DNA of 64,000 nt from NCBI GenBank assembly GCA_008711295.1, contig VUYV01000295.1:8597-72596 (forward strand). Reading direction: 5' to 3'. The translations under genes and the position numbers were made by a program. Source of the stretch: Anarhynchus alexandrinus (Eukaryota; Chordata; Aves; Charadriiformes; Charadriidae). Below are positions 30,451-45,200 of the stretch, one piece after another. The notes under the pieces are model-generated. The model searched no databases. It was given only the letters and a program-made list of their open reading frames with translations, and was not told the origin of the DNA. Position 1 is the stretch's first letter; each line of letters starts with the position of its first letter.

Positions 30451-33400
30451 AGAAGGTTTCTAACTGCTTTGTCAGATATGTGCTGAGCAAACACTGTTAT
30501 TGCAGGCTCTTTCTGTAAAAGAACTGTGTATTCACCCTAGTTGTTTTGTTGTTGTTGTTCTTGATTTTCTCTAGGGCTGTGTATGGTTTTTTGTTGGAGG
30601 GTTTTTTTGATAAAGAGGGAAAGTAACTTGAAGTGTTCAAAAAATGTTACTTACAGTCCAAGCAAATGAAATGGACAGATTTGGGAGCAGCAAACTTAAC
30701 ATGTAATCTTCAAATATTTAGGGATGTGAGTAATTTTACTTACATGAACACTTGCATCAAAACCAATCAAGTAATGTGAACAAGTGAAGCTATATACTTG
30801 AGAGTGTGACATTCTGTGATAGTAGACAGGTGGAAGGAAGAGAAATTGAGTTCAAAGAAAACCCCAGTTTAGTCTTCTTGTTTTGCTTCTTACAGAAAAT
30901 TGGACATAGTTTGAACATATAAACTAGAAATTCACCTCAAACTACCTACCTCTTTAGAAACAGCTTTCTTTTGTACTCCTGGAATAGAATGTTTTCTTGC
31001 AATAATTTAAAAGTATAAATGGCCCTGGTTTTGATTAAAGACAGGGAGTAGTGGAACCACTTATTTTTCTGGGGGTTGCATGTTCAGAATCTACCCGTCT
31101 CTTAATTTTTTTATTTGTATTCAGAAAAAGGCTGTAAGTTTAGGATGTTAACAAATAATTTTTTCTTAATTGTAATTAGGAACCTCTCTGAAATCTCACT
31201 AAAAATTGAATCAGTTTTGTGAAGCACTGTCCGACTGTGGAATGAGATAGTTCTCAGAATTTACAGTTTGCCTTTCACACTTTTGGACATAATCTTGATT
31301 TGGACTCCTGAGACAGCTTCTGTGTACAAAAGTAAATGCATGTAACTTTGCAGGACAAAGGGCCTAAGACACTAAGCATTGGAATTGGTGCAGCTTACAG
31401 AAATGATAAATGTAATGCTGCTATCTAGTTTTTTCTTCTGATCCTTTAACTGCTTAGTTTTTATTTGAGCTTTTCTGTTGGTGTCAGTGAAGTTACTGAC
31501 AGCTGCCTCCAGAGATTACTGAAAACCAAACACATCCTACGTTTTCAGAGTTGTGTTGAGAGTTACTCATTTTTGCTTCACATTGATCAGAACCAGTTCA
31601 AAATTTACCTTACGGTCTTGAGTAGTCTGTGCAAAGAGACCTACTGGTTTCATTCCAAATCCTCGAGTATCACAAGGGGGGGTCTGCATCAGTTGGGTTT
31701 TCTTTCTTCTTTCAGTGATGCAGCAACATGCTTCATCGCTCTCATGATGAGAGAAAGTTAGAAAACATTTTGATCTTTTGTCCTTATTATGTCTTTTATT
31801 GTTCTCAGACATGTTATGTACAGTAGAACCATTTCAACAACAGTGTGGAAGGGCAGATCCTAAAACGTATGCAATTATATAATCTGAATTTTGTAAAATC
31901 ATATGCCTGTGGAACTAAGGGTTTTATCTTGTCTGAACTGTGTAGCCCTCATTTAAAAGCTTTAATTAACTTCTCTTGCCTGTGTCAATATTGTTCTATT
32001 ATAGTGGCCATACGGGCTCCCTCTGGTAGATACGATTTCCATGTAAATTATTAGCTGGTTTTAGACAGACTCTCACAGTAGCCTAGTGAATATGGATGTT
32101 GTGCAGTTGTTATTCATGTCTAGATCAAAGCCATTAGTGAAAGTGATGCAGAGTAAAAGCTGTATTTTAATAAGAGCCAGTAGGAAAGACTCCTCAGGGT
32201 GAAGGAGAATATGATTCAGGGAGGAGTTTGGCTGCCTCATGTGAGATGTACTGATCCCTGCAACTTCTGGAGTCAGGCTCTTGCCTTTGTGCCAAGTGCA
32301 TTCCACTCTGCGTGGCACTAAGAAGCAGGTTACCCGAGGAGCTATTCTTCCTGCCCTACAGAGTCAAGGCTCAAAAATAAGGCTGCTCTGCAAGTGTTTC
32401 AAAGCTCATTAAAGCTCCCTTTGAAAGAAAGGCTTTTGGACAGATTGCTTGCTTTGTTTTCTCAATCAGTGCCTCTACCTCTGAAGGAGAGAGCAGAAAG
32501 TATAGATACATGTGTTCGGGTGCACGTATCTGGTTGTATGCATGTGTATATAAACAAAGACCAAAGTGGAACTCTGGAGCTGCACTGTTTTACAGAAGGC
32601 CTTTGCCTTTCATAAGGACCTGGGAATCAATTAAGTTTGTGGGAGACCTACACAGCTCGTTCATGGAAATGGAGACTCATTTACCAACAGAGAGCGAGGG
32701 GGTTTAACTCAGAGGACTTTACAGGCATCATCTTGTTTCTTTCTTGCCCAAAAGATTTTTCATATTTAAACATACATCTGTGTTCTATAATTCTAAAGGC
32801 ACTGTAGCATTATATCTGTAGCTTGCTTGTTTTGTGAGTGCTATGGTGAGAAACATTTTCTTTGGTGGTGGCCTGATATTTTATTAATGAAATAACATCT
32901 TTGGATAGGAGATGCCATGTAAATATAAAGCAGAAATACGCATTTCTTGCTGTTACCGTGTGTCTTTTATAAGGAAGAACGTAAAGGAGCAGCAGCAGAA
33001 AGAGGAAGTCTGACCAGCTTAAAAGCAAGCTGTGTAATGGAATTAACTGTCAAAGCACAATGAGTTTAGCTGTTTCCATGTGTGAATTATTTTCACTGGG
33101 GTAATGGACATTAATGTAAAAGTTAATTTGGTTATAAAGTATCAGTTCATCTTTCTGAGGGTTTCATTGCTAAGTTGACCAGAGGTTGTGGAGTACCTGG
33201 CTGCCTTTTAAAACAGGCAGCGTAAACTGTCAGAGGAGGCTGAGGGTAGGGGAAGTGTGGGGACAGCCTCTCCTACACAGCCACTCCTCTGAGCCTCTTG
33301 TTTGACTTTATAGCAGTAGCATCAGTTGATGTAGCCGTGTGCTAGCCCAGTTTTGATAACAAGCATATTAGCAGATCACTGCCTGGATATGATGGTCATG

Positions 33401-36400
33401 AAACCAGTAGATAAATACCCAAGAACGTCTTCAGGTTTGGTGCTGAAACGATTCTCCAAGCTCAGGATTTTGTAGTTTGTCGGGCAACTTTGTATCAAGT
33501 ACACAATTACAGGAAGGTTTAAGTCTTTAGATTTAAAACACCATAGCTAAACCTGCCTGGTAGTAAGTTCACATTTTTATTACTGTAAGTACCATGTAAC
33601 TATTTCCTAATTAAAATGATTTAATGGTGACCTGAAAAGGAAGTTGGCTCAGAGTTAAGTACAGATGTATGGAACGTTTTAGCTAAACCACAGCGTGTGC
33701 TGTGACTCCTGTTTATACTAACAGTGTACCAGTGCTTACAGCACGGTTGAGGCAGACTTCAATACCACTCAATTTTTGCAGGGTTCAGCCTTGCACTTAT
33801 GAACTGAGCTACAACATCAAAACATTCAACAGCCCTTTTCACCTGCTTCCCTTGTTTCCTGTTACAGTGCTAATTTGTTATCTCTGGGAGTCCACAGCTG
33901 TGGTGCCTTTTGGAAACACTTTTCAGTGGCTCGATTTCAAATATTTTTCTAATTTGGAAAGGCAAGAGGGAAAAGTGGGGTTGGAGGCAGGAGGTTAGTC
34001 AGTTGAGAGACATTTTTGCTGTCTGTACCACCTGGCAAAACCTCACTGACCCCTTGTTCCAAAGGTGTAATTGTATAGAGATGCCTGCTGTTGCTCTGAT
34101 ACTTTCTGAGTATCAATAATAGAAAAGATTTTTTTAAAAGTCAGAAAGATACTGAAGTAAAAGAAGGTTTCTGTTGATCTCAGAGAATACTGGGACAGAG
34201 TCAGAGTGCTCTAGGTAGGTTAGATCCTTGTTGCAACACAGGTGTAATGGCTGATCTTCCATCAGGTTGCACTGTACAATCTTAATGCATTAATCTGCTA
34301 TTGTTATACAGCGGTTTGATGAAGAGTCCAATTTGAAGACAGGTTTTGCAAATGTAGATGTATATGATGTAAGCAAAGCAGTATATTAAGTAAGCCACTA
34401 AAGGATTCTGAAACAGGAAAGCTAGGTTTTGCATTCTTAGAAGATATTGTATCCTTCTGCTTTTGGTCAGCACATTTAAAAACAAAACCAAAAATATTCC
34501 TTTTCATTTGTATTTTTTTCAAGTAAGACAATACGCTCTGAGTAAAGAGCAGATTCCATCTCTGACTGTACAATTGGGTAATATATATTTGTCTAAATTT
34601 GTCAGTACTTTCCAGCATACAACAAAGTGTTTGGAATTATTTTTCTTACACAAACATTGGATGCATTTTTATAATGTTATCAGTTTCACACTGTATATAA
34701 ACGACAGTATTTTAAAGATATGTGCCATGTTAAGAAATGACAGCTGTGCATTTCTGTTTTAATGAACTTTGTCAGAAAGGAACTGTGGCACGTGTTTAGG
34801 GCATGCTAATAAAGCAGTAATCATAATGGTAAATTCACAGGATGTTCAAAGCTAGTCTGACTGACATTGTATGACAGTAACCTACTTGCAGAACAACAGT
34901 TTACTAAGGTGGTGACAGAATTGTATTAAATGTGTCGTTCGCAGATTTAACCTGTAAACTGAGGTATATTTATACTTGTCAGTAAGTCTCCTAGGTGTAT
35001 ATTCTCTCTCCACTCCTCCCGCTTCCTTCCTCACTCACCACTTACCAGTTTAAGATACTTACAAACCATGTTGTGGCTGAGATAGTCTTGCAAATTTTGA
35101 GGTACGCTTTGAGGGTATGTTATGCAAATGAGCATCATTATTTGCAAATGCTGCTTCTGAAGCCACATCCAAAATCAGCCACCTGGAAACTGTCCACAAC
35201 AACTGCCCACTTGCATTCATAGCCACTCACTTATTACATTTAATTTTGATAAATGCATACATGCTGTTCTTTTCTGCATGAGTGATTTTTTTTTTTTTAA
35301 ATTTGGATCTGCTGTCTGAAAATGAGTGACTTGTTCATAACATCTGGTATGTATGTCTTAAAATAGACCCACTTTCCTTCACACTTGTCCATTCTACTCT
35401 CAGATTTCCTGTCATGCATCTGTCTAGACTTGGAGTGCATTTGCCCGCTAAATTAAAAAAAATAAAATCTACTGCTTCAGATTACTTCAAATACTCTTTA
35501 AAGTTTAATTCTATTATGATTCCTGTAAAACCAGACAGTGACTGGGCAATGGGTTAGCCTATCTATATTTTACTAGTGTGTCCTCTTCCATTTCCTGCTC
35601 CTTTTTCTTCATCTGATACATCTTCTCATAATTCTTAACTAGGTGACTCGGCATGTGCAGCGTGCAGCAGAACAGGACTCTTCACTGGACTTTGGAATGA
35701 TCAATCTGCTTTTTCCCTTTGAACGAAAGCCCATTCTACTTCACTCCATTGATCTATAATTCTAGAGATGGCAGTAATTCAGGAACACTGTTGGCTCAAG
35801 TCATTTCTACATCTCTAATAATTTTTCATTGTGTTCATTAACGATACTAGGAAATTATTGGTTAGCTCACTGGAGAGTACCAGCGTAGAAATTGACAAGA
35901 CACTATTTTTTCTTTCATTACCCTCTAGTCATACTAAATATTTCCTCCAGCTCATTGTAATACAGAGATGCAGGGAGGTGGGCCGTGCATACGCTGTCCC
36001 AGGGTATGTGTTCCTTATGCTTTTCACAGTGTTCTCTAATGTGTCTGACCACTAGCATCCTTCTAAAGTGAGCGTGGCCGGTCAGAACATAGGAACTTCT
36101 TGATCCTTCCTAGAGCCCTCCAGGTGTGTAACCAGCTAACCTGGGTGTTTCTTCTGTTCCACAGTGCACTTAAATGCAAAACACTTCAGATTTTAAATGT
36201 GTAGTCATTAAAATTGTCATCGTTAAATGGATGGGGGAGATTTAATCCAATCAAAGTTTGTTGATTAACCAACAATTAAATTCATGCCATACTAATAGAT
36301 TTTATTTTGCAAGAGGATTGCAAAAACAGGTGGATGTCAGTGCAGCCGTAGAAACTTCCTGCATGGCAGTTCAGGTGCTGAGATAGCTAGTTTGAGTACT

Positions 36401-39270
36401 TAAGCAGTCTAGCTCTAGCACCGCAGATTTCAGTGCTGGCTTCAGAATTACTGCTAGCTTCAGGAGCAGAGTAAGTTGGCTGTGCTGCAGCGGTAAGGCA
36501 GAAACTGGTACGCAGTCCAACAGTGTGTCAGCCCACCGGCTCTTCTGTATCTTCTCTCTTAGCACTTAACGGGGAAAAAAAATAGGGGAGATATTTTAAA
36601 GTATTTTGCCATTTCAGACCTTTTGTGAAAAATCAGATGTGATCTCTTCATGGCCTGAATTCTGCCTACCTTGGGCTTGATCAGCTTCATTGCAGGTACT
36701 CTGACTGGGCTGCCTGCTGTTGCTGCATGCTCTGAAAGAGGGTCATGCAGATCTGCATATGCTGTTCTTGTGTACTTTGTGCACCAAGAGAGTTTTTCTT
36801 TCACAGGGTATTTTGGCTTGTTTGTGGCTCTGTAATATGCAACTGGTGAAAAGGATTGGGTCCAGAGTACCAGGCAGAATTCCAAAACCTTGATGATTTA
36901 TCAGCTAAAACAAATTTGGCGTTAGCCAGTTTCTCTGCTGCTGCCTGCCTCGTGGTCTGTCACTTACCTGAAACGCTCCCCAAAGCACCTAAACAGGCTG
37001 CTGCACTTCGCCTGCTCACCTGCCAGTGGAGTGCTCTGCAGAATAAGATGTCAATCAGTCAGTAGTCACATACTAAAAGGCTGACAATGAGAAAGACAAA
37101 GTCTATACATGGTTTTGGTTTTGTTTGTTAAAGTATGGGACTTTGGGAAAAAAAAATATTATTGACATTTGCATACGGATGCCCCATTTGAAGATCACAC
37201 GATTCCTGTCGTCACATACCTGGTTTCTACAACTCTGAGATTATTATATGCTATTCACAGAAATTCCCAGTGGAATGTAATCATGTGACATGTTTGCTCA
37301 ATCATTTTTGTCTTCCTTATTCTTGGATGTTGTCTGTTTAAGCTGCAGCTATGCTGGCTTTTCTTTAATACAAGTCTCCTGGACGGTTATTGCTGATGGC
37401 ATCTGTGGCTGAAGCTAGTCTGGAGAGATGAATTATTTAAGGTGACTAATGCTTTTAATGGACTTGATGATCAATAATGCTTATAATAATACAATAGCAG
37501 AGAAATCTCAGTTGAGAGAGATCTCATGTATGAAAAAATAGTTTCTGGAGAAGGAAGGGCACATTTTTGCCCCTATAAAGTGGGCTATTTCCCACTGACT
37601 ATAATAGAATTGTGCCCAGATCTTAGTTTTATCATGTGTCTTACAATAGTTGGTGTTTCCTTAAAAAAAATTTGAAATTCTGTGAGAATCTTTTTTTTAT
37701 TATTGTTTTTTAAATGCAAAATTTGTGATAAGGAATGAAAGTTTAAAAGAACAATACCTGTGAACCCTGGCAGAAGCTGAACACAAATGAGAAGTATCTG
37801 AATGTATTAAGGAAAAATTCTATTACTTTAAATCTAATTCCTCAAATCACAACACTTAAATGGTGGAGCACTTACTTTGTTCCCATATCTCACTTTATAA
37901 AAATGTTTTATCAAGGTGGGATTTTTTTTTATTTAGGAGCTTAAAAATTTTTTTGAGACTATGGAAGTGGTTGTTACAAGGTATTATCTCTTACATTTGT
38001 GTTTGAGTGGCTTCCCTTGCCAACTTTCCTGGGTGGGAATCGTGTCACATTGGAGTGAAGGTTTCCAGTTTTGATTTGGGAAAGCTGAAAGTAGAAGGGG
38101 AAAAGAGAAAACAGTAAGTGTGTAGTGAACAAACGCAATTTCCCAGCCAAGTAAACTGTTTAAGAAGGAAAGAATGAAGCTGTGACAGTAATGCCAAACC
38201 CAAAGATTCAAAAATGCTACTCTGTAAATGGTTCAGCCTCAAAAAATAATAAATATTGGAATTCTTTTATTAGCCTTTGCATTCTTTAGCCATGAGCATT
38301 AATGCTTCTAACAAGTCTTCAGGCCCAAGCAAATCTTTTTTTTTTTTTTTTTTTTTTTTTNTACCAGCTCAAGAGCTCAGACTGGAAAAAATACACCATT
38401 ATGTTGACACAATCTAGGATAAAATTGCAAGAATTGTAACGATATCCCATTTAGTGAGAACCAGCTGCAAGGCCCATGCAATAGTAACAGTACATATTGT
38501 ATGTGAATGTCTGTTATCAAAAAATTCACCAAAAGCCAAGAAACAGAAAAGTTGCTCTCAGACATTGCAAGTCTAGTGATGGAATTATCTGGCGTGGGCC
38601 AAAAATGGACCAGGTGAACCAGCAGCAAGAAGTCTTCCTCCATCTGTGCCCCAGTTGAAGTTTCTGTATAACGTAGGATGGACCTGAAAGCTGTTTTCTC
38701 ATAGCGAAAAGCCAGGGATGATGGCAGTAACACATCTGGTAGCTCCCCATGGTGTTGGGTCTCCTCTGTTTCACTGGAGGAGATGCAGTTTTAGCCACTG
38801 AGGGGAATCTGATCTTTAATGCAGTTTTGCAGGATTAATCACAGAAGAGCCTTGTACCTTCCCAAATACAAGGCAGCCCTGAATGCTCCTAGTTTTATGT
38901 GTCTTAGGGAAGAGTAGACTAAAGCAAAGCCGTGACATCTGTTTTTCCCCTCCTTGCCTCATTCTACTGCACACTCTTCTCCTCAGTATCCCAGCTTTAC
39001 GTTTCCTCCCCAACGCTGCTCCTGCTCCATCTCTGTGGACCTTGACCTTTTCTTGCCTTCTCAGCCCTCTTTACTTGACCCTGTTTCTATCATAAGTCAC
39101 TTAGTGCAAGTCCTGACTCCTGCTGAGTTCTGGCAGGCCCAGTATAGTAGGCTGCCTCTCACAGGGGCAGATTATTGCTATTTGATGGGCGGTAGCTCAC
39201 CTCTGGGCTGTGGTTCACAGCTCCCTACTCTTTGATCATAAAGATAAGGCAAGACTCTAGTACCTGTTCC
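30451..39270. other. Gene-poor DNA upstream of SCOC
   Basis: Read on both strands. It holds short T or A tracts (for example about 35289-35301), a 25-T run at 38336-38360 ending in an ambiguous base at 38361, and no recognisable exon, repeat family or RNA gene. Frames up to 118 codons (38377-38733 minus; 36559-36885 minus) lack domains and splice context. Confidence 0.6.
38336..38361. repeat. Poly-T run ending in an ambiguous base
   Basis: 25 consecutive T followed by N. Probably a sequencing or assembly limit at a homopolymer, or the tail of an unrecognised insertion. Confidence 0.8.
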
Positions 39271-39291
39271 GGGGGGGGAGGGATGGGTGGG
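39271..39291 (+). repeat. G-quadruplex-forming motif
   Basis: Four G runs (8, 3, 3 and 3) separated by loops A, AT and T. This fits the canonical intramolecular G-quadruplex pattern in otherwise AT-rich DNA. Confidence 0.6.
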
Positions 39292-42200
39292 AGATGATCT
39301 GGCCTTATTTTTAGAAAAATTATAATTAACAACTTAACATGGAATGATGCCTTCATAGTGGAAAATGAGGAATTGCTTTGTAATTATATTATCATGAGTT
39401 TTGCCCTTTGGGAATGAAGTGCAGGAACTTCAGAGTTGGCATCCAGTGGAACAATTTCAGACAGAAAGTGAAGATTGAGTCTGCATGTACAAGGAATTAA
39501 TGGATAAACAGCTCTCCTAAGCTCCATGGATTCTTTGTAAAAAAAGACTTATTAGTTCTCTACATCCAGCTAGTGTATGAAGAGCCAGATCCTAAGATGC
39601 CTACTCAATTTTTCCTTTTGACAAACTCTGAGGAAGAATGGTGGTTAAAAAAACAACCAAAAAAGCCACCTAAGCAACCTCTTAGAATGTGACTCTCAAC
39701 AGTGCTTTTCTCATTAGTCAGATCAAACTGTCAGAGGGTGTATTTGCCTTACAAAGGGAAAAAGAAGCATGTTTATTCTTAATACTCTCTGCACAGAAGG
39801 TCCCCTTCATCTTTGACTTTCCCAATAGACTTCAGTCCCTTGCCTTGTATTAGTGGAAGTTCCACACTCCAGCAGTGTTCTGAATTAACAGCCAGTTTTC
39901 AGTGATGAGTTTGACATTCATTAATGCTGATTATTCATGCTTTGTGTGTTGTATACTGTGCATGTGAATGGAAACCAGATCTCTACAGCTATTTTGTTCC
40001 ATTAGGTGAGAGTGCTACCTGTTTCCTAAAAACTGTGGTTTTGTATGCAAATTATCTTCTCTGCTGAAAGTAGGGAAGACACTGCCAAGCTGTTTTGTAA
40101 TGTTCCTGAATAAGTGTCTAGAAGTATACCCGTTGTCATTCAGATTGGAGCTGGTTCCAGGGACTACTGCATAAAGTGTTAAATTTCATAGATATTCCCA
40201 TCTCCTGGTCCACAGCAAACATGGCATGAGATGTATGGTTTTTGAGGGCGCTATCTTTTAGACAAGATTTTAAACAATGATTTTTTTCTGCTATAATTTG
40301 ATTGCTGATATTTGCTCTGACTTCTAATTTGGTTAATTGTGGTTTATCTAGCTTCCATCTTTCACCTGACTTTTAATGACCTTACGTAAGCTGTATTTAC
40401 TTCTATCTAGAAATAGCAGGCAAAAATTTTGTTTTTCTATGCCACTTACTTTTCAGGTATGTCTACAACTTTGTAAAAATTATTAAAATGGTTATGTCTC
40501 TTACAGAAGCAATCCAGCAGGATCTCTCACCTTTTGCTTTAAACTACAGTACAATTGTACTCTGGTATTTTAGAACCAAATGTGGCCCGTGATTTGCAAG
40601 GTCTCTTCCACGATGGACCTTACATAGGAATCGGCTAAAGGATGTGATACCAGACTTCACTCCTCCCAAAAAGATTTTTCTGCTATATTCTAAACTGAAG
40701 AGTGTTGATGTCTGATCCAAAGGAGGGCAGTGTTTTCTTTTATTTGAAGGGAAGCGTTTCTTTCAGTTTATTTGAAAAAGAAGTCTGAGACTTTTCAACT
40801 TATTTTTTTAATTGAAGTTGCTGTGACAGTTGTTGCTTGGGTCAGCAGAGAGCATGGTCAACTTCCAATTACCAGCAGCTAATGGAAAAAAACATTTTAC
40901 TAAATCATTGCCCTGATACAGTGTCATTGATTTTAAATTATGTATGAGGCAATGAGTATTTTCATATGCTCACAGAGCAGTTCACAAAGGTGAGTTAAGT
41001 TAACACGTTCTGCAACGTAGTTGCGGCATACTAGGAATGCATCTATGATCAGTTACTACAGACTAGTTTGAAAAGTACTATTAATTTTTCATTTTTATTT
41101 TTACAAAACACATTTCTGAGTAGAATAGAAAGTGGAACTAAACAAATCTATAAAAGCTCCTGGGTTTGGAGGGAATGTTTGCTCGATTCTAGGAGTGCCA
41201 GCATTTCTACTTCTGCTTTTTGTTGTTGTTCACCCCTAATTTTAGCACTCATGCTGTGAGTCTAATATCCACACATCCTTAATTTAAATCATTTTTGTGT
41301 GATGAGGCTCAAGTAAACAATGCAATTGTCATCTGTGCACACATCTTTGAGAAGTTAGGCCTTGGGATAGATGACGAAATAATAGGAATTCAAGCTGTTC
41401 TGGTGGGTAAGCTATAAGCATAGCAACTAAGAAGGTGTTACTCTAATGATGGTAGGACACAAAAAGCCAAGCTTCTGTGTAAAGCCCTGGTCATTTACTT
41501 GCTGTAGTGCACTAGGGTCGCTGAGTCGCATCGAGAGCATGGATTACTCACAAGAGGTAATTTAGTGGAGATGCACACACTTTCTCCCTCTTTCTGTCTC
41601 AACGTGTATACTGAGGCAAAGCATTCAACATCCAACAACTCCTTGTCTTTACATCCATGCTTATTGTAAGACTCTTACAGTTGCACATAGGTCATCACTG
41701 TTTGGTTGTACCAGATCACTACATATAGGACTCTCGCTGTGGTGCAGGCTTGAGGCAATCTTCCAGTTATTTTCCAGTAGCTCAAGCATGTGGCCATTTG
41801 TTAAATGTGGTGATAAATAAAGTACAAATCTCTTAAATGCCATGATGTTAACATAGTTTTCCTGTGACCTCTTTTAGGAGAGCATGCAGTTTCCTCTCTA
41901 TATGCTGACGGTTATACTGTATGGAGATTCACTAGCTGGCTATTACATGTAATGTGGCAATAGCACTTCTCTTTTAGAAATAGTTTAAGTGATATTTGGA
42001 GTCTTAAGTAATGTTGGAGAGTATAGTTAAAAGGGTACTTTTAACAGTTTTCTTCCTTTTCTGGAAAAGCAGTAGTATGATAAAGTTAACATTATATCTG
42101 GTAAGAGTGTGTTTAGAACCTCAGTAACCTGACTGATTATGTTAGAGAATCGCCCCTTCAAACTCAGCACGGTAGCTCAGTAAGAGAAGGGCACACTGAA

Positions 42201-45200
42201 GAACACTGGATACTTCTGCTTGTTCTCTATCACATGAGAATAGGCCATGGCAAGGGAAGACTAGTGAGAGCTAGGGAGAACAGTCATGATATGTTTTGGA
42301 AAGCCACACAGCAGTTCATATGAGAAAAGACAGAAGAATTCTGAAGTTAGCAAGGGATTTGAAAAGAACTCATGGATTTACAGAACTTTGCAACAATTTA
42401 TGTGATGGGAGACGTTTGATTTGTAGGTCTTCCAAAGCTTATTGAGAAATGTTTCAGTTGATTTTGAATGGATTCCTGAACTAATACACCGTAGTAGGTG
42501 AGATTTAGTAGATAAAATGTGAAGTCATGGACAAAGGGATACGCTTAGTAGCTGGCTGGTTTCTTCTTGTAGCCAAAGATAAAACTGATGAATAAAGAAC
42601 ACTGGTGATATTAAAAAGTTGCATAAACTTTAAAGAACATTGGAAACATGCAAGAAGGTGCAGTCGTTCAGCATGCTTTCTTTTAAGCATGTCAAGCATA
42701 AATAGTCAAGAGACAATCGTGAATTCTCTTTGTACAAAAGAGCTCTTTCCAGAGTGGGCTTTTGAATGGAATTGTGTAAATTATTATTACTTATTACTAA
42801 TATAATTCTTATTATGATAAGAAGCAAATGAAAGTTTAAAAACAACTTTGGACATTTTATCTATAGTCTTTATTTTGATATTTTTCTAAATGTGCCCAAA
42901 CTAGGTAGTTAAAAATCACAAAAAAGAGAAGCTGTATTGATATTACTGATGATCTCCCATACCTCAAATTCTACTGGTTTTATTCAGATTTCATCATTTT
43001 GTATGAGATGCTTTACAAAACAAGCTGATACTGTGATCCCTGTTTAACAGAGAGAGATATAGAGAATGCCTCCTTAAGTTGAAGTCTGGCAGCCGAACTG
43101 GGAACTTACCGTTAGTTTCCCATGTCATAGTCAGTACTAGATCCATTATGAAACACATCCTCAGAAGAAATACTATTTATGAGGAGAGATTAAAGGAATT
43201 TTATGGCTTTACCTTAGCAAAGCTTCTGGATATTTGGACTAAGTAAGTAGCAAGGATGGAGGACAGCTATATGGAGTGGTATGCTAGAAGTAAAGGGATG
43301 AAATTTAAAGGGGTAAAATTTCATCCAGATCAGGCTGTTTTGACTACAGAACAACTGTAGTCAGGTTATAATAAGTTTGCAAACCTGATCAGTCACCAGA
43401 AACTCTGAGAACCAGGCTGGATAAAATGATTTGAAACGTACTTTTGGGGAGAGCTGGACCAGGTTGCATAACTGGCTGTATTAAATTCATTCATGTGGAA
43501 CAAAGAGTAAAGAAAAGCTCTGCAGATAGACAGGTGAGATGCTTACCTCAGATACCTGAACTCATGAGACACAGAGGAGAAAAAAAGGTTTGTAATGCCC
43601 TGTACCATAGTTGCCTTCAAAATAAAACTTACCCCTGGATTTAATCTAGAGTGCAGTAATTTGTGAGGTTCTTGCTTACAACTGTGCCAACAGCCCTGAA
43701 AAAATGCTTTTTCCTAATTTTTAACTCTAAAATATTTTTGGTTTCTGCCACAATATAATTTTAAAGAACATTTTGCCAGAAATGCTACATAGAACCATGA
43801 TGACGTCCTTTAGAAATGAGAAAGTGTACCAGCATAGTTTACATAAATGTAGTCCTCTTGATAAATATGACTTGAACTTACTGGCAGCTCCTCAGGCTCT
43901 GCCCTGCAGTTATTTTCTCAAAGAAACTGTGAACCTCTTTAGTTTCATTATTGTTTGTATTTTTGTTGTGTACCTGATCCTTAGCTACAGATGGAGATTT
44001 CATTGTGTTTGATGCTGTGCAAATATGGAACAAAAAGATCACTGCTTCAAAGAGGTTGCAATTAAGACAAACTAGAAAGAGGAGGAAACATGAGGAAACA
44101 GTGGGATAATGTTGGCACTATGCCAGGCAGTATCTTCACCAGACTGACAGTCTGACTATTGTCAAAGCTTTTCTTTAGGGCATCAAGGTAAAAGAGGGTT
44201 CTGAAGGGAATTGTGGAGAAAGATAATAGGGCAATATTGCCAATATGTTGCAACTATCTTTAAGGATCTCCTAATCACCAGGGGAAGCATGGCAGAAAGC
44301 TCGGGAATGTAATGATTAGGCATGCAAGCTTGCATCGCAGTGTGACCACAATGGCGCATCTCCGTACGGCACAAGAAGATGAGGGAGGAAGAGAACTGGG
44401 AAGCCTTAGAAATCAAAATGAGTGAGTTGAGTTTGTAGTAGAGAAGCAGCTGCTATTTGAAAACTGCAAGGAGAGATATGGCCCGGTGAAAAGAATGAAA
44501 TAAGAGAAATCATCTTTGCAGTAGTATTTTGAATGAAATAAGACAGACAAGATTGCATCTGTCAAGGCCAAAGAGAAGGATGTTGTGGTAATCAAGATGA
44601 GAATCAGTGTTTCAGCTGTGTGGATGGATAAGAAAAGTCATGGCTTAGATATGTTGTACAGCAAGAATGTACAAGATACACAGGTAGTCTGTGCTGAACA
44701 AATTAACTTCTAATGGAAAGTACAGGTCATCTGTCTCAACCAGGTGTTTATTAAAACACTTATCAAACTGTTCATTTGAGAGGAAGTGGTAAGAAGGGTG
44801 AAAAGACAGATGAAAGAGGTAAACTGTAATAAGGTTTTTCAAAGTACCGCTTTCATATGGCAGCATACTGTAGCCAGAGTCTGTCTGCAAAAATCTGATT
44901 ATAAGGTCAAAGTTGGTCTTTTTCTTCACAGTTTCAGTGCTTCTCACATCAGCAGCCTTGGTATTGTAACCTTGCATAAGTACTGTGTCCCCACCCTTAC
45001 AGGTGATGATTTTCATAAGCTAAACTGAAACATAAGGGCCTGCAGGACTCAATAAATACACCGCTATCTCAAACACCAGCAGAGCAGCTGACTGGTCTTA
45101 AATTATTAACCAAGCCCTGTTTACTGATTTATGGGTTTTCGCCAGCCCTATGTTTCACTGATAGTAACCACTTACTAGTCTAGTTTGACTTGATTCTTCT

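Noticed and set aside
43140..43330. Possible very old CR1 copy
   Set aside because: Only scattered similarity (GAGGAGAGATTAAAGG) to CR1. Too weak to annotate without alignment.
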